A stretch of 64,000 nucleotides of DNA, taken from NCBI RefSeq assembly GCF_004297265.1, contig NZ_SCUT01000035.1, forward strand, positions 62,001-126,000, given 5' to 3'. Shown piece after piece: positions 17,789-26,346 of this stretch. Position 1 is the stretch's first letter, and each line of letters opens with the position of its first letter. A program made the position numbers and the translations under genes. Source of the DNA: Reyranella sp. (GTDB lineage: Bacteria > Pseudomonadota > Alphaproteobacteria > Reyranellales > Reyranellaceae). Below the pieces are notes generated by a model. It was given only the letters and a program-made list of their open reading frames with translations, did no database searches and was not told the DNA's origin.

Positions 17789-20700
17789 TCAGTGCTCTGA
17801 CTTGGCCGGTGTCGGAGCCGTCGTCGGCTTGACGCCCATCCAGCCCTTCACCGTCTCGCGGAAGCGCTGGAACGCCACGTAGAGGCCCGGGATCACGAAG
17901 ATGCCCAGGAATGAGGCCGCGATCATGCCGCCGAACACCGCGGTGCCGACGGCGCGCTGGGTGGCGGCGCCCGCACCCGAAGAGGTGACCAGCGGCACCA
18001 GGCCCAGGATGAAGGCGAACGAGGTCATCATGACGGCGCGGAACCGCAGGCTGGCGGCCGTCGTCGCCGCGGTGACGACGTCGGCACCCTTCTCGCGTTC
18101 GGCCATCGCGAACTCGATGATCAGGATCGCGTTCTTGGCGGCCAGGGCGATCAGGACCACGATGCCGATCTGGGCAAAGATGTTGTTGTCGAGGCCGGCG
18201 ATCAGCAGCGCCGTCACCGCGCCGAACAGGCCGACGATGACCGACAGCAGCGCCGCTACCGGGATCGCCGTGCTCTCGTAGAGGCCGACCAGGAACAGGT
18301 AGGCGAAGACGACGGCGAGGCCCAGGATGAAGCCGGTCTGGCCGCTGGCCGCCTTTTCCTGCAGCGCCGTGCCCGTCCATTCGAAGCCGTAGCCGGCGGG
18401 CAGGGTGCGCGTCGCGAGCTTCTCCATGGCGGCGATGGCGTCGCCCGAGGAATAGCCCGGCGCGGGCGCGCCGTTCACCACCACCGAGCGCAGGTTGTTG
18501 TAGCGGACGACAGAGGAGGGCGCGGTGACCATCTCGATGTTCGCGACGGCCTGTAGCGGCACGAGCTCGCCGCTCGCCGCCCGCACCCGCACGCGGAACA
18601 CATCGTTCACCTTGCTGCGGTCCGAGGCGTCGGCCTGGACCTTCACCTGCCAGGTGCGGCCGAACAGGTTGAAGTCGTTGGTGTAGGCGCCGCCCAGCGA
18701 CGTCTGCATCGCCGAGAAGATGTCGGAGATCGAGATTCCCAGCGCCTGGGCGCGCTCGCGGTCGAGCTTGAGGTTGATCTGCGGCGTCGAGGCGCTGTAG
18801 GTCGTGTAGACGCCCGCGAGTTCCGGCACTTCCTGCGCGGAGATCATCACACCGCGCGCAACGGCCGCGAGGTCGGTCGGCGAGGCGCCGGCGAGCGACT
18901 GCACCACGAACTCGAAGCCCGCCGAATTGCCGAGACCCATGATCGGCGGCAGGTTGAACGCGAAGACGTTGGCCGAGGCGATCTGGCTGAAGGCGACGTT
19001 GAGTTCCTTCAGGGCGTGGAACACCGAGAGCGCGGGATCCTTCCTCTGGTCGAACGGCTTCAGCTCGACCACGACCAGGGCGCGATTGGGCAGAGCCAGG
19101 CCGTCGATCATGCTGTAGCCCGAGACGGTGAAGACGCTCTGCTTCCAGGGTTTGTCGGCGATGGTCTTCTCGACCTCCTCGACGGCCGCGAGCGTGCGGT
19201 TGGTCGACGCGGCGTCGGGAAGCTGCACCTCGGCCATGAAGGCGCCCTGGTCCTCGTCGGGCAGGAAGCCCGACGGCACCATGGAGCCGATGCCGCCAGT
19301 CGCGGCGGCGAAACCCACGACCAGCAGGAGGGCTACAATGCCGCGCCGCGCCAGCGGCGTCACGATCCTGGCGTAGCCATCGCGCGTCCTGTCGATGCGA
19401 GCCTGCATCCAGCCGATGACGCCGGTAGGCTTCTTGCGGTGGCGCAGGATCAGCGAGCAGAGCGCCGGCGACAACGAGAGCGCGTTGATCGCCGAGATGA
19501 TCATCGAGACCGAAACGGCCACGGCGAACTGGGCGTAGAGCTGGCCCGAAATGCCGGGGATGAAGGCAGTCGGGATGAACACCGACAGCAGCACCAGGGT
19601 GATGGCGATGATCGGTCCGGTGACCTGGCCCATGGCCTTCTCGGTCGCCTGGGCGACCGTGAGCTCGGGCTCGTGTTCCAGGATGTGCTCGACCGCCTCG
19701 ACCACGACGATGGCGTCGTCGACGACGATGCCGATCGCCAGCACCAGCGCCAGCAGCGAGATCGTGTTGGCCGAGTAACCCAGCGCCAGCATGACGGCGA
19801 AGGTGCCGATCAGCGCCACCGGGACTGCGATGATCGGGATCAGGGTGGCGCGCAGATTGCCGAGGAAGATGAAGACGACGATGCCGACCAGCACGAAGGC
19901 CTCGATCAGCGTCTTGATCACGCTCTTGATCGTGGCCTGCACGAAGACCGTCGTGTCGTACATCACGTTGTACGCGACATCCTCGGGGAAGCGCGGCTCC
20001 AGTGCCTTGATCGCATTGCGCACGCCCTGGGCGGTGGCCAGCGCGTTGGCGCCGGGCAGCTGGTAGATCTGGATGCCGGCTGCGGCCTGGCCGTTGTAGC
20101 GGCCGAGCTGGTCGCTGGTCTTGGCGCCGAGCTCGACCCGGGCGATGTCCTTGACCCGCACCAGCGCGCCGTCGGACTTGGCGCGCACCACGATGTTCTC
20201 GAATTCCTCGACAGTGACGAGGCGGCCCTGCGTGGTGATATTGAGCTGGAAGCTGACATCGTCGAGCAGCGGCGCGGCGCCCACCAGGCCGACCGCGGCC
20301 TGGACGTTCTGGGCCTGGACCGCCTGCACCACCTCGTTGGGGGTGATGTCGAGGCTCGCCATGCGCTCGAGGTTCAGCCAGATGCGCATCGAGTAGTCGA
20401 GCGCGCCGAACAGCGTGGCGTCGCCGACGCCCGGTACGCGCCGCAGCGTGTCGAGCAGGGTGATGGTCGTGAAGTTCGACAGGAAGAGCGCGTCGCGCGA
20501 GCCGTTGGGCGAGTAGACCGCCACGACCTGCAGCAGCGCTGAGGACTGCTTCTTGGTGGTGACGCCCAGCCGCTGTACCTCGGGCGGCAGCAGGGCCAGC
20601 GCCTGGTTGACCCGGTTGGTGACGTTGACGGTGTTGAGGTCGGGGTTCGAGCCGACCTCGAAGCTGACGGTGAGCGCGTAGCTGCCGTCGCCGCCCGACG

Positions 20701-20947
20701 TCGACTTCATGTAGATCATGCGTTCGACGCCGTTCACCTGCGCCTCGATGACCTGCGCCACGCTCTCCTCGACGGCCTGGGCCGAGGCGCCGGGATAGGT
20801 CGCGGTGACGCGCACCTGCGGCGGCACGATGTCGGGGAACTGCGCCACAGGCATCGCCGTCATGGCGATGAGGCCGGCGATGGTGATGACGGTCGAGATG
20901 ACGAAAGCCAGCCGCGGCCGGCGGATGAACAGCGACGAAATCGTCAT
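17789..20947 (-). CDS. RND multidrug efflux transporter permease (HAE1/AcrB type)
   Basis: A 1052-residue inner-membrane proton-driven pump, the standard length for the AcrB/MexF group. The N-terminus ISSLFIRRPRLAFVISTVITIAG is the usual first helix, the proton-relay aspartates are in VDDAIVVVEAVEH near residue 407, and a second membrane block near the C-terminus contains GLDNNIFAQIGIVVLIALAAKNAIL. Two large periplasmic loops lie between helices 1-2 and 7-8. It starts 3 bp after the adaptor gene, so both are one operon. No outer-membrane channel gene follows; the pump must borrow one from elsewhere. Confidence 0.95.
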   Translation of the reverse strand: MTISSLFIRRPRLAFVISTVITIAGLIAMTAMPVAQFPDIVPPQVRVTATYPGASAQAVEESVAQVIEAQVNGVERMIYMKSTSGGDGSYALTVSFEVGSNPDLNTVNVTNRVNQALALLPPEVQRLGVTTKKQSSALLQVVAVYSPNGSRDALFLSNFTTITLLDTLRRVPGVGDATLFGALDYSMRIWLNLERMASLDITPNEVVQAVQAQNVQAAVGLVGAAPLLDDVSFQLNITTQGRLVTVEEFENIVVRAKSDGALVRVKDIARVELGAKTSDQLGRYNGQAAAGIQIYQLPGANALATAQGVRNAIKALEPRFPEDVAYNVMYDTTVFVQATIKSVIKTLIEAFVLVGIVVFIFLGNLRATLIPIIAVPVALIGTFAVMLALGYSANTISLLALVLAIGIVVDDAIVVVEAVEHILEHEPELTVAQATEKAMGQVTGPIIAITLVLLSVFIPTAFIPGISGQLYAQFAVAVSVSMIISAINALSLSPALCSLILRHRKKPTGVIGWMQARIDRTRDGYARIVTPLARRGIVALLLVVGFAAATGGIGSMVPSGFLPDEDQGAFMAEVQLPDAASTNRTLAAVEEVEKTIADKPWKQSVFTVSGYSMIDGLALPNRALVVVELKPFDQRKDPALSVFHALKELNVAFSQIASANVFAFNLPPIMGLGNSAGFEFVVQSLAGASPTDLAAVARGVMISAQEVPELAGVYTTYSASTPQINLKLDRERAQALGISISDIFSAMQTSLGGAYTNDFNLFGRTWQVKVQADASDRSKVNDVFRVRVRAASGELVPLQAVANIEMVTAPSSVVRYNNLRSVVVNGAPAPGYSSGDAIAAMEKLATRTLPAGYGFEWTGTALQEKAASGQTGFILGLAVVFAYLFLVGLYESTAIPVAALLSVIVGLFGAVTALLIAGLDNNIFAQIGIVVLIALAAKNAILIIEFAMAEREKGADVVTAATTAASLRFRAVMMTSFAFILGLVPLVTSSGAGAATQRAVGTAVFGGMIAASFLGIFVIPGLYVAFQRFRETVKGWMGVKPTTAPTPAKSEH

Positions 20948-20950
20948 GGC

Positions 20951-22084
20951 TTACTGCTTCTGCGTCGATGCTGAAGGCGGCGCCACGCTGGGATTGACCG
21001 TCATGCCCGGCCGCACGCGCTGCTGGCCCTGGACAATGACCCTCTCGCCGGCCTTCAGGCCCGAGGTGATGGCGACCATGCCGTCGCGAGAGACGCCGGT
21101 TCTGACGCGCTTCTGTTCGACCACGTTCTTGTCGTTGACGACGAATAGGTAGGCGCCGGTCTGGTCCTGGGCGATGGCCGCCTGCGGAACAGCCACCGAC
21201 GTCGGCACCTGCTCGCCTTCGATGATGACCCGGAGCGTCTGGCCGTCGGTCAGCATGCCATCGGGGTTGGGGAAGGTGGCGCGCACGATCTGGCCGTCGG
21301 TCTTGGCATCGACCGTGTTGTCGATGAAGTCGATCTTACCCTTCTCCTTGTAAATCGAGCCGTCGGCCAGCCGGATGCGCACCGCGATGCCGTTCGGGTC
21401 AGTGGCCTGGTCCCGCCGCGCGTCGAGCAGCTCGCGCTGTGTCACGGAGAACAACACGCGGATCGGATTCTCGCTGACGATGGTGGCCAGCACGCCCGAA
21501 TCGGGACTGACGAGATTGCCCGGCGAGAAAGCGGCGCGGCCGATACGGCCGTCGATCGGCGACTTGATCTCGGTGTAGGAGAGCTGGAGTTCGGCGTCGC
21601 GAAGCTGGGCGCTGGAGTCCTCGACCTGCGCCTTGGCCTGGAGCTGCTCGGCGAGCCGCTGGTCGTAGGTCACCTGGGTCCCGGTGCTGGTGCGCAGCAG
21701 TTCGGCGGCGCGCTTCAGCTGGGTTTCGGCATTGGCCAGCCCTGCCCGTGCGGCGTCGAGCTGGGCCTTCTTCTGGTCGACGGCCGCCTGGTAGGTCTCG
21801 GGTTCGATGGTGAAGACGACCTGGTCCTTCTTGACCTGATCGCCGTCCGCGAATTTGCGCGGTCCCAGGAAGCCCTTTACCCGGGCGCGCAGCTCGACCT
21901 TGTCGACAGCCGCGGCGCGGCCGATGAATTCGGCCTGGTCGGCGATCGGCTTCATTTCGGCGGCCTGGACGAGCACGGCGGGCGGTGGGGCGCCGGGCTG
22001 CTGGGCGAGGGCCGGCGCCGCGCTGCAGGCAGCCCAAAGCGCCGCAGCGACGAGCATCGATGCCGTCGAACGTCGGTATTTCAT
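20951..22084 (-). CDS. RND efflux periplasmic adaptor (membrane fusion protein)
   Basis: A 377-residue periplasmic adaptor of the AcrA/MexE family. The ATG at 22084 gives a signal peptide (MKYRRSTASMLVAAALWAA, cleavage near ALAQQ). The lipoyl-like half FIGRAAAVDKVELRARVKGFL is followed by a long alpha-hairpin (about residues 80-150), a beta-barrel region (TEIKSPIDGRIGRAAFSPGNLV) and the C-terminal membrane-proximal domain. It links the inner-membrane pump to an outer-membrane channel. The gene is divergent from the Kazal-domain gene across about 115 bp, which must carry both promoters. Confidence 0.93.
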   Translation of the reverse strand: MKYRRSTASMLVAAALWAACSAAPALAQQPGAPPPAVLVQAAEMKPIADQAEFIGRAAAVDKVELRARVKGFLGPRKFADGDQVKKDQVVFTIEPETYQAAVDQKKAQLDAARAGLANAETQLKRAAELLRTSTGTQVTYDQRLAEQLQAKAQVEDSSAQLRDAELQLSYTEIKSPIDGRIGRAAFSPGNLVSPDSGVLATIVSENPIRVLFSVTQRELLDARRDQATDPNGIAVRIRLADGSIYKEKGKIDFIDNTVDAKTDGQIVRATFPNPDGMLTDGQTLRVIIEGEQVPTSVAVPQAAIAQDQTGAYLFVVNDKNVVEQKRVRTGVSRDGMVAITSGLKAGERVIVQGQQRVRPGMTVNPSVAPPSASTQKQ

Positions 22085-22201
22085 CGTCGAGTCCCCACTC
22101 AAAACAGCGGTGGAACAGTGCCTTAATTCGCCCAAATCGTCACGGCAATTCAGGTCGAGATGGGCCTTGCAACATTACGTGTGATCGGGGAGGAGTCGGG
22201 A

Positions 22202-23656
22202 ATGGCGGCATGGCGGTGGTTGGTTATCGTTGTCGCGACGGCGTGCGCCGTCGCGTCGTTCAACGCTGCCGCACAGACAGCCCCGCAGGCGCCCGCTTCC
22301 TCAGCCGGCAGCCCGGCTCAACGCAGTTCCTTCGCCAATCCCGCCGAGTACGACAGCTACATGGCGGCGCTGAACACCAAGGACCCGGCGCGGCGGGCGC
22401 AGGCCATGGAGGTGTTTATCGCCTGGTACCCGGGCAGTGTCCTGCGGCTGGACGCCCATGAGCAGGCGATATCGGCCTGGCAGGCGGCCAACCAGCCAGC
22501 CAAGGCCGACGTGCTTGTTGCGCGCCTGCTGCAGGTCGATCCCGACAATGTGCGCGCGCTGGCCAACCGGGCCTATGTCGGCCGCCTCAAGGCATCGGGC
22601 GGCGACGCCGCGGCGCTGGCGGCGGCCGTCACGGCTTCCGAGCGTGGCCTGGCCGTGATGCCCAAGTGGCAGAAGCCTGCCTTACTCGACGATGCCGGAT
22701 TCGCACAGCTGAAGGAACAGATGGCCGGCATCTTCAACGGCGTTCTGGGCTTCGCGGCGCTGCAGGCCAAGGACTACGACAAGGCGCGGGACTACTATCG
22801 CGTGGCCGTGGAGGCCGACCCGACCAACCTGCAGGACGTCTATCAGTATTCGGTGGTGCAGCTCGAAGGCTCGCCGGTCGATGCGCTCGGTTTCTGGTAC
22901 GGCGCCCGAGCGATCGCCATCGCCAAGGCAGCGAAGAACGATTCGGCGGCGCAGGATATCGATCGGTACGTTCGCTCGCGCTACAGCGTCTATCGCGGCA
23001 GCGAGCAGGGATGGGATGGAATCGTGACGCGCGTCGCCAACGAGGATGCGCCGCCGGCCAATTTCAGGAAATCGATTCCGCGCAATATGACGCCGCCCGA
23101 GCGGGCACTGGAGATCCTGGAAGACAACGAGCCGGCGAAGCTGACGCCGCCGCAGTGGGTTTTCGTGCTGCGCCATCGCGATGTCAGCCCGGCCAACAAG
23201 CGCGCGGCCGACGCCGTGTGGAAGGCGATCGGCGACAGGCAGCAGGGCGGCCAGCGGCTCAAACTGCCGTTCAAGGTGGTCACCGCCACTCCCGAGCGTA
23301 TCGAAGGCGCGATCACGGACGAGGCCCGGGCGCGCAACGTCGTCGAGCTCGAGGTGACGATGATGCGGCCGCTCAGTCCCCTGCCGGCGGTGGGTTCGAA
23401 CATCTTCATGTTCGGAACGCTGAGCGACTATCGGACACAGCCGTTCCTGTTCCGTCTGACCCGCGCCGAGCTTGCGCCCGAATCGCTGCCAGTGGCCGGC
23501 GGCCCCTGCGCCGATCCGCGGCCGCAGATGTGCACCAAGGACTATCGCCCGGCCTGCGGTCAGCTGCGCGACGGCACGCGCAAGACCTACAGCAACGCCT
23601 GCAGCGCGTGCAGCGATCCGCAGGTCGTGACCCAGGGCGCCGGCGCCTGTCCTTGA
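22202..23656 (+). CDS. Secreted repeat-helix protein with C-terminal Kazal-type domain
   Basis: A 484-residue exported protein. The ATG at 22202 follows GGGGAGGAG and opens a signal peptide (MAAWRWLVIVVATACAVAS, cleavage near NAAAQ). The middle has TPR-like alpha-helical repeats (for example KDYDKARDYYRVAVEADPTN near residues 195-215). The last about 50 residues contain six cysteines (near CADPRPQMCTKDYRPACG and YSNACSACSD), the spacing of a Kazal serine-protease inhibitor domain. Function is unknown; protection against host or competitor proteases is one idea. It is divergent from the efflux adaptor. Confidence 0.8.
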   Translation: MAAWRWLVIVVATACAVASFNAAAQTAPQAPASSAGSPAQRSSFANPAEYDSYMAALNTKDPARRAQAMEVFIAWYPGSVLRLDAHEQAISAWQAANQPAKADVLVARLLQVDPDNVRALANRAYVGRLKASGGDAAALAAAVTASERGLAVMPKWQKPALLDDAGFAQLKEQMAGIFNGVLGFAALQAKDYDKARDYYRVAVEADPTNLQDVYQYSVVQLEGSPVDALGFWYGARAIAIAKAAKNDSAAQDIDRYVRSRYSVYRGSEQGWDGIVTRVANEDAPPANFRKSIPRNMTPPERALEILEDNEPAKLTPPQWVFVLRHRDVSPANKRAADAVWKAIGDRQQGGQRLKLPFKVVTATPERIEGAITDEARARNVVELEVTMMRPLSPLPAVGSNIFMFGTLSDYRTQPFLFRLTRAELAPESLPVAGGPCADPRPQMCTKDYRPACGQLRDGTRKTYSNACSACSDPQVVTQGAGACP

Positions 23657-23682
23657 AAAGGTGAATCAAGCGCCGATCTTGT

Positions 23683-23737
23683 TCCTCCCCATTCAAATGG
23701 GGAGGTGCCCCGAAGGGGCGGAGGGGTCATGACCCCA
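23683..23737. repeat. GC-rich inverted repeat (same class as 3521)
   Basis: CCTCCCC-ATTCAAA-TGGGGAGG followed by GCCCCGAAGGGGC and GGGGTCATGACCCC, three small stem-loops in a row. The first two have the same design as the element at 3521-3580. It lies between the convergent Kazal-protein and universal-stress-protein genes. Confidence 0.6.
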
Positions 23738-23759
23738 TAGCCTTCGTAAGACGAGGGCA

Positions 23760-23790
23760 CTTCCCCTTTGCGGAGTCCGCAAAGGGGAAG
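23760..23790. terminator. Perfect 15-bp hairpin between convergent genes
   Basis: CTTCCCCTTTGCGGA, one base, then its exact complement TCCGCAAAGGGGAAG. The stem is very stable and lies 9 bp from the stop of the universal stress protein gene and about 100 bp past the Kazal-protein stop. No U-run follows on either strand, so it may be a terminator, an mRNA 3'-end stabiliser or the tail of the neighbouring repeat. Confidence 0.6.
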
Positions 23791-23798
23791 CAATCAGA

Positions 23799-24629
23799 TC
23801 AATGCGCCAGCAGCAGCGGCACGCGGCAGGACGAGATCACCTTGCCGGTGGCGCCGCCGAGACCGAGGAAGCTCATCACCTGGCCGCGGCCATAGGCGCC
23901 CATCACCAGCAGGTCGGCGCCCTTGCCGTGCGTGTAGTCGAGCAGGGCACGGCCGCGCGCGCGGCCTGAGACAGCGCCGGGATCGATGGCGTCGATGGTG
24001 GTCTTGATGCCGTGACGGCCGAGATTGCGTGCGAGATAGGACGCGCCGACATCGTCGGCCTTGGAGCCGACGACCAGGATCGTGATGGCGCTCGCCTTTG
24101 CCAGGAACGGCAGGGAATATTCGACGGCGCGGGCGGCCTGGAAGCTGCCGTTCCAGGCGACGATGATCGATCCGAAGCTGCCGCTGCCGGCGTTCGGCGG
24201 TGCGATCATGACGGCACGGGCGCATTCATGGATCGCGGCTTCGACGGTGGCGGGCGCCACGTTCTCGGGATCGGAGCCCGGGCGGCCCAGTACCAGCAGA
24301 TCGGAGCACCGGCCCATCGCGACCAGCGTGTCGAGCGTCGCGGTCTCGGCGGCGGTATAGGTCGAGCCGGAATTGGTCGCGAGCAGTTCCTTGTAGGCGC
24401 GCTCCGATTCCTTGGCGCGCTCCTCGAGCCGCTCGTCGTCGAGATTCATGATCAGCGGCATCGCCTCGCCGCTCATGGCGAGGCCGCCGACAGCGCCACC
24501 GGCCGGACCGACCGGCAGGTGCAGCGCATCCACGGTGGCGTCGAAAATGCCGGCGACACGGGCGGCCAGCCGGAATGACATCGCGGCATCGGGACCGCCT
24601 TCGGACACGGCCAGAATCGACTTCAACAT
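23799..24629 (-). CDS. Universal stress protein, two-domain
   Basis: A 276-residue protein containing two tandem UspA-like folds. The first (MLKSILAVSEGGPDAAMSFRLA) has a degenerate nucleotide site; the second keeps the ATP-binding pattern MGAYGRG...GGATGKVISSCRVPLLL near the C-terminus. USPs bind ATP or AMP and help survival under energy or oxidative stress. It is a single gene preceded by an 86-bp gap; no EcfG-type promoter was found in front of it. Confidence 0.9.
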   Translation of the reverse strand: MLKSILAVSEGGPDAAMSFRLAARVAGIFDATVDALHLPVGPAGGAVGGLAMSGEAMPLIMNLDDERLEERAKESERAYKELLATNSGSTYTAAETATLDTLVAMGRCSDLLVLGRPGSDPENVAPATVEAAIHECARAVMIAPPNAGSGSFGSIIVAWNGSFQAARAVEYSLPFLAKASAITILVVGSKADDVGASYLARNLGRHGIKTTIDAIDPGAVSGRARGRALLDYTHGKGADLLVMGAYGRGQVMSFLGLGGATGKVISSCRVPLLLAH

Positions 24630-24715
24630 GTGGAAACTCCCCCAACGAATCTTCAGGACGCGCGATTAAGAAGCGGCAGCGCCTCAGGTGCAAGTCAAGT
24701 CTTTCGGTCGGCGGC

Positions 24716-25162
24716 TCAGCTTCGGGCCGCTTGCGCGAGGCCGGTCATCAGTTCGGCGACGCCGCCCAGTTCCTGGCCGGCATTGCGCGCGCCGCGCAGC
24801 ACCTCCTCGATCGAACGACCGTTGGCCAGCGAGGCGGCGCCCCACAGTAGCGCCGACCGCATGCCGCTCTTGCAGAAGGCAACGACCCTCCCGTCGCCTT
24901 CTGCAAGAAGGTCGGCGAAGGCGCGCACCTGATCGGGCGTCGCGCGCGGACCGGAGAAGGGCAGGTCGAGGAAATTCAGTCCGGCTGACTCGGCAGCCGC
25001 GCGCAGGTCCGCCGTCTTCGGCTGGCCGAAGAAGGCCTCGCCGTCGGGCCGGTTGTTGACGACAGCGACGAAGCCCGCGGCGGCGATTGCCTTCATGTCA
25101 CCCGGATTGAGCTGACCGGAAACGGAGACCCGGTCGTCGACCGGAAGGAGGGAAAGGCTCAT
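24716..25162 (-). CDS. DUF442 / TIGR01244 family phosphatase-like protein
   Basis: A 148-residue protein of the DUF442 family, the phosphatase-like domain also found fused to beta-lactamase-fold sulfur dioxygenases. The VSGQLNPGDMKAIAAAGFVAVVNNRPDGE start and the AFCKSGMRSA loop (Cys-x4-Arg) with the candidate nucleophilic cysteine near residue 102 are visible. The ATG overlaps the transporter stop as ATGA, so it is coupled to the gene before it. A dual-specificity phosphatase or sulfur-transfer role is possible. Confidence 0.8.
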   Translation of the reverse strand: MSLSLLPVDDRVSVSGQLNPGDMKAIAAAGFVAVVNNRPDGEAFFGQPKTADLRAAAESAGLNFLDLPFSGPRATPDQVRAFADLLAEGDGRVVAFCKSGMRSALLWGAASLANGRSIEEVLRGARNAGQELGGVAELMTGLAQAARS

Positions 25163-25725
25163 GTCGACAACTCGCGTTTGCGGATCCAGTGGATGAAGGG
25201 CAGGGCCAGGAGGACCATCCAGAGCTTGCCGAGTATCTGGCCGGCCAGATACTCGAAGCTGCCGAAGGCCAGCCACAGGAAGAGGACGCTGTCGGCGATC
25301 AGGCCGACGACGCCGCTGGCCAGCACGGCCAGGACGAGGCCGCGCGATTGCAGCGGCGTATAGACCGCGAAGTCGGCGAGTTCGGACAGAAGGAAGGCCG
25401 TGGCCGAGGCGATGAGGAGCTGCGGCGGCGCGACCGCGCCCGACAGGGCAGCGCCCGCCACGACGGCGCCGACGGCGACGCCGCGCCCGAGCCTTCGCTG
25501 CACCAGGTCGCGCAGGACCAGCGCCAGCCCGATCATCAAGACGCCGGAGGGCGCCATCAGCGGCTTGCCGTCCGGGCCCCACGGCCAGACCGGTACCAGG
25601 CAGGGACCCTGCGGCACACAGACGGCACCGACATTGCCGATCATCCAGTTGGCGAGCGGGATGCAGGCGATGAAACCCAGGAAATAGGCCAGGCCCGCGA
25701 GCTTCGCCTGCTTGGTCGAATTCAT
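25159..25725 (-). CDS. VUT family protein (queuosine precursor transporter-like)
   Basis: A 188-residue multi-helix membrane protein resembling the VUT/YhhQ family, which imports the queuosine precursors preQ0 or preQ1. Features include LANWMIGNVG in the first helix, PSGVLMIGLALVLRDLVQRRLG (a family-typical block near residues 60-80), SELADFAVYTPLQSRG and GLIADSVLFLWLAFG. QueC, the enzyme making preQ0, is encoded about 0.6 kb away on the same strand, which supports the assignment though the DUF4142 gene lies between. Start at 25725 gives a short charged N-terminus. Confidence 0.82.
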   Translation of the reverse strand: MNSTKQAKLAGLAYFLGFIACIPLANWMIGNVGAVCVPQGPCLVPVWPWGPDGKPLMAPSGVLMIGLALVLRDLVQRRLGRGVAVGAVVAGAALSGAVAPPQLLIASATAFLLSELADFAVYTPLQSRGLVLAVLASGVVGLIADSVLFLWLAFGSFEYLAGQILGKLWMVLLALPFIHWIRKRELST

Positions 25726-25767
25726 GCCCGCGCTCCTAGCAGGTCCGCAGCGGCGCTGAAACCCCGG

Positions 25768-25792
25768 GGAACCCGCGCGCCATGGTTGCGTT
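25768..25792 (+). promoter_or_regulatory. EcfG (general stress sigma factor) promoter
   Basis: GGAAC at 25768-25772, 16 bases, then CGTT at 25789-25792: an exact match to the alphaproteobacterial EcfG consensus GGAAC-N16/17-CGTT. The expected start of transcription is about 25799, 10 bases ahead of the AGGAGA ribosome-binding site of the DUF4142 gene. This also excludes the upstream in-frame ATG at 25782, which would lie inside the promoter. Confidence 0.75.
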
Positions 25793-25820
25793 GAACACGC
25801 ACAATCCAGGAGACAATTTG

Positions 25821-26339
25821 ATGCAGCCCATCGCCCGCCGCTCGATCCTGTTCGGCGTTACCGCCCTGTCGGCCCTCTCTGCCGGCGCCGCGTTCGCCGT
25901 CAACGCGCTGCCCGACGCCCGCTTCGTGGGCTTCGCTCAGGAGTTCAACGATTTCGAGATCGCCTCGGGCCGGCTCGCGCTCGCCAGGTCGACGAACGAG
26001 AACGTCCGCGGCTTCGCGGCCCGCATGGTCGCCGATCAGACCGAGGCGGCGCAGTTCCTGAGCAAGGCGCGGCAGGAAGCCGGCGTCTCCTACGCGCCCG
26101 ATCCCAGCAACACGCCGGGCTGGACGGCCACGCTGCAGCGGTTGAACGTGCTGGAAGGCGTCGAATTCGACACGGCCTACGCCAACGCCCAGCTCGCCGC
26201 GCACATCGATGCCAATGCGCAGTATGGTGCCTACTCGCAGGACGGCGGCAACGGTGCGCTGCGCCGCTATGCCCAGGGTCAGCTTCCGAAGATCCAGCAG
26301 AACCTGACGGGCGCGCGTCAGCTCGCGGGCGGGCGCTGA
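25821..26339 (+). CDS. DUF4142 domain-containing exported protein
   Basis: A 172-residue exported protein. The ATG at 25821 has AGGAGA upstream and gives a Sec/Tat-like signal (MQPIARRSILFGVTALSALS, then GAAFA). The mature part, FVGFAQEFNDFEIASGRLALARSTNENVRGFAARMVADQ, is the DUF4142 helical domain, related to ferritin-like bundles and often found in general-stress regulons. The EcfG promoter just upstream fits that. It converges on queC with only 7 bp between the two stop codons. Confidence 0.85.
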   Translation: MQPIARRSILFGVTALSALSAGAAFAVNALPDARFVGFAQEFNDFEIASGRLALARSTNENVRGFAARMVADQTEAAQFLSKARQEAGVSYAPDPSNTPGWTATLQRLNVLEGVEFDTAYANAQLAAHIDANAQYGAYSQDGGNGALRRYAQGQLPKIQQNLTGARQLAGGR

Positions 26340-26346
26340 CGCCTCG

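Noticed and set aside
25726..25767. A preQ1 riboswitch before the VUT transporter gene.
   Set aside because: The leader is short and GC-rich, and the preQ1-I core with its A-rich tail is not visible.
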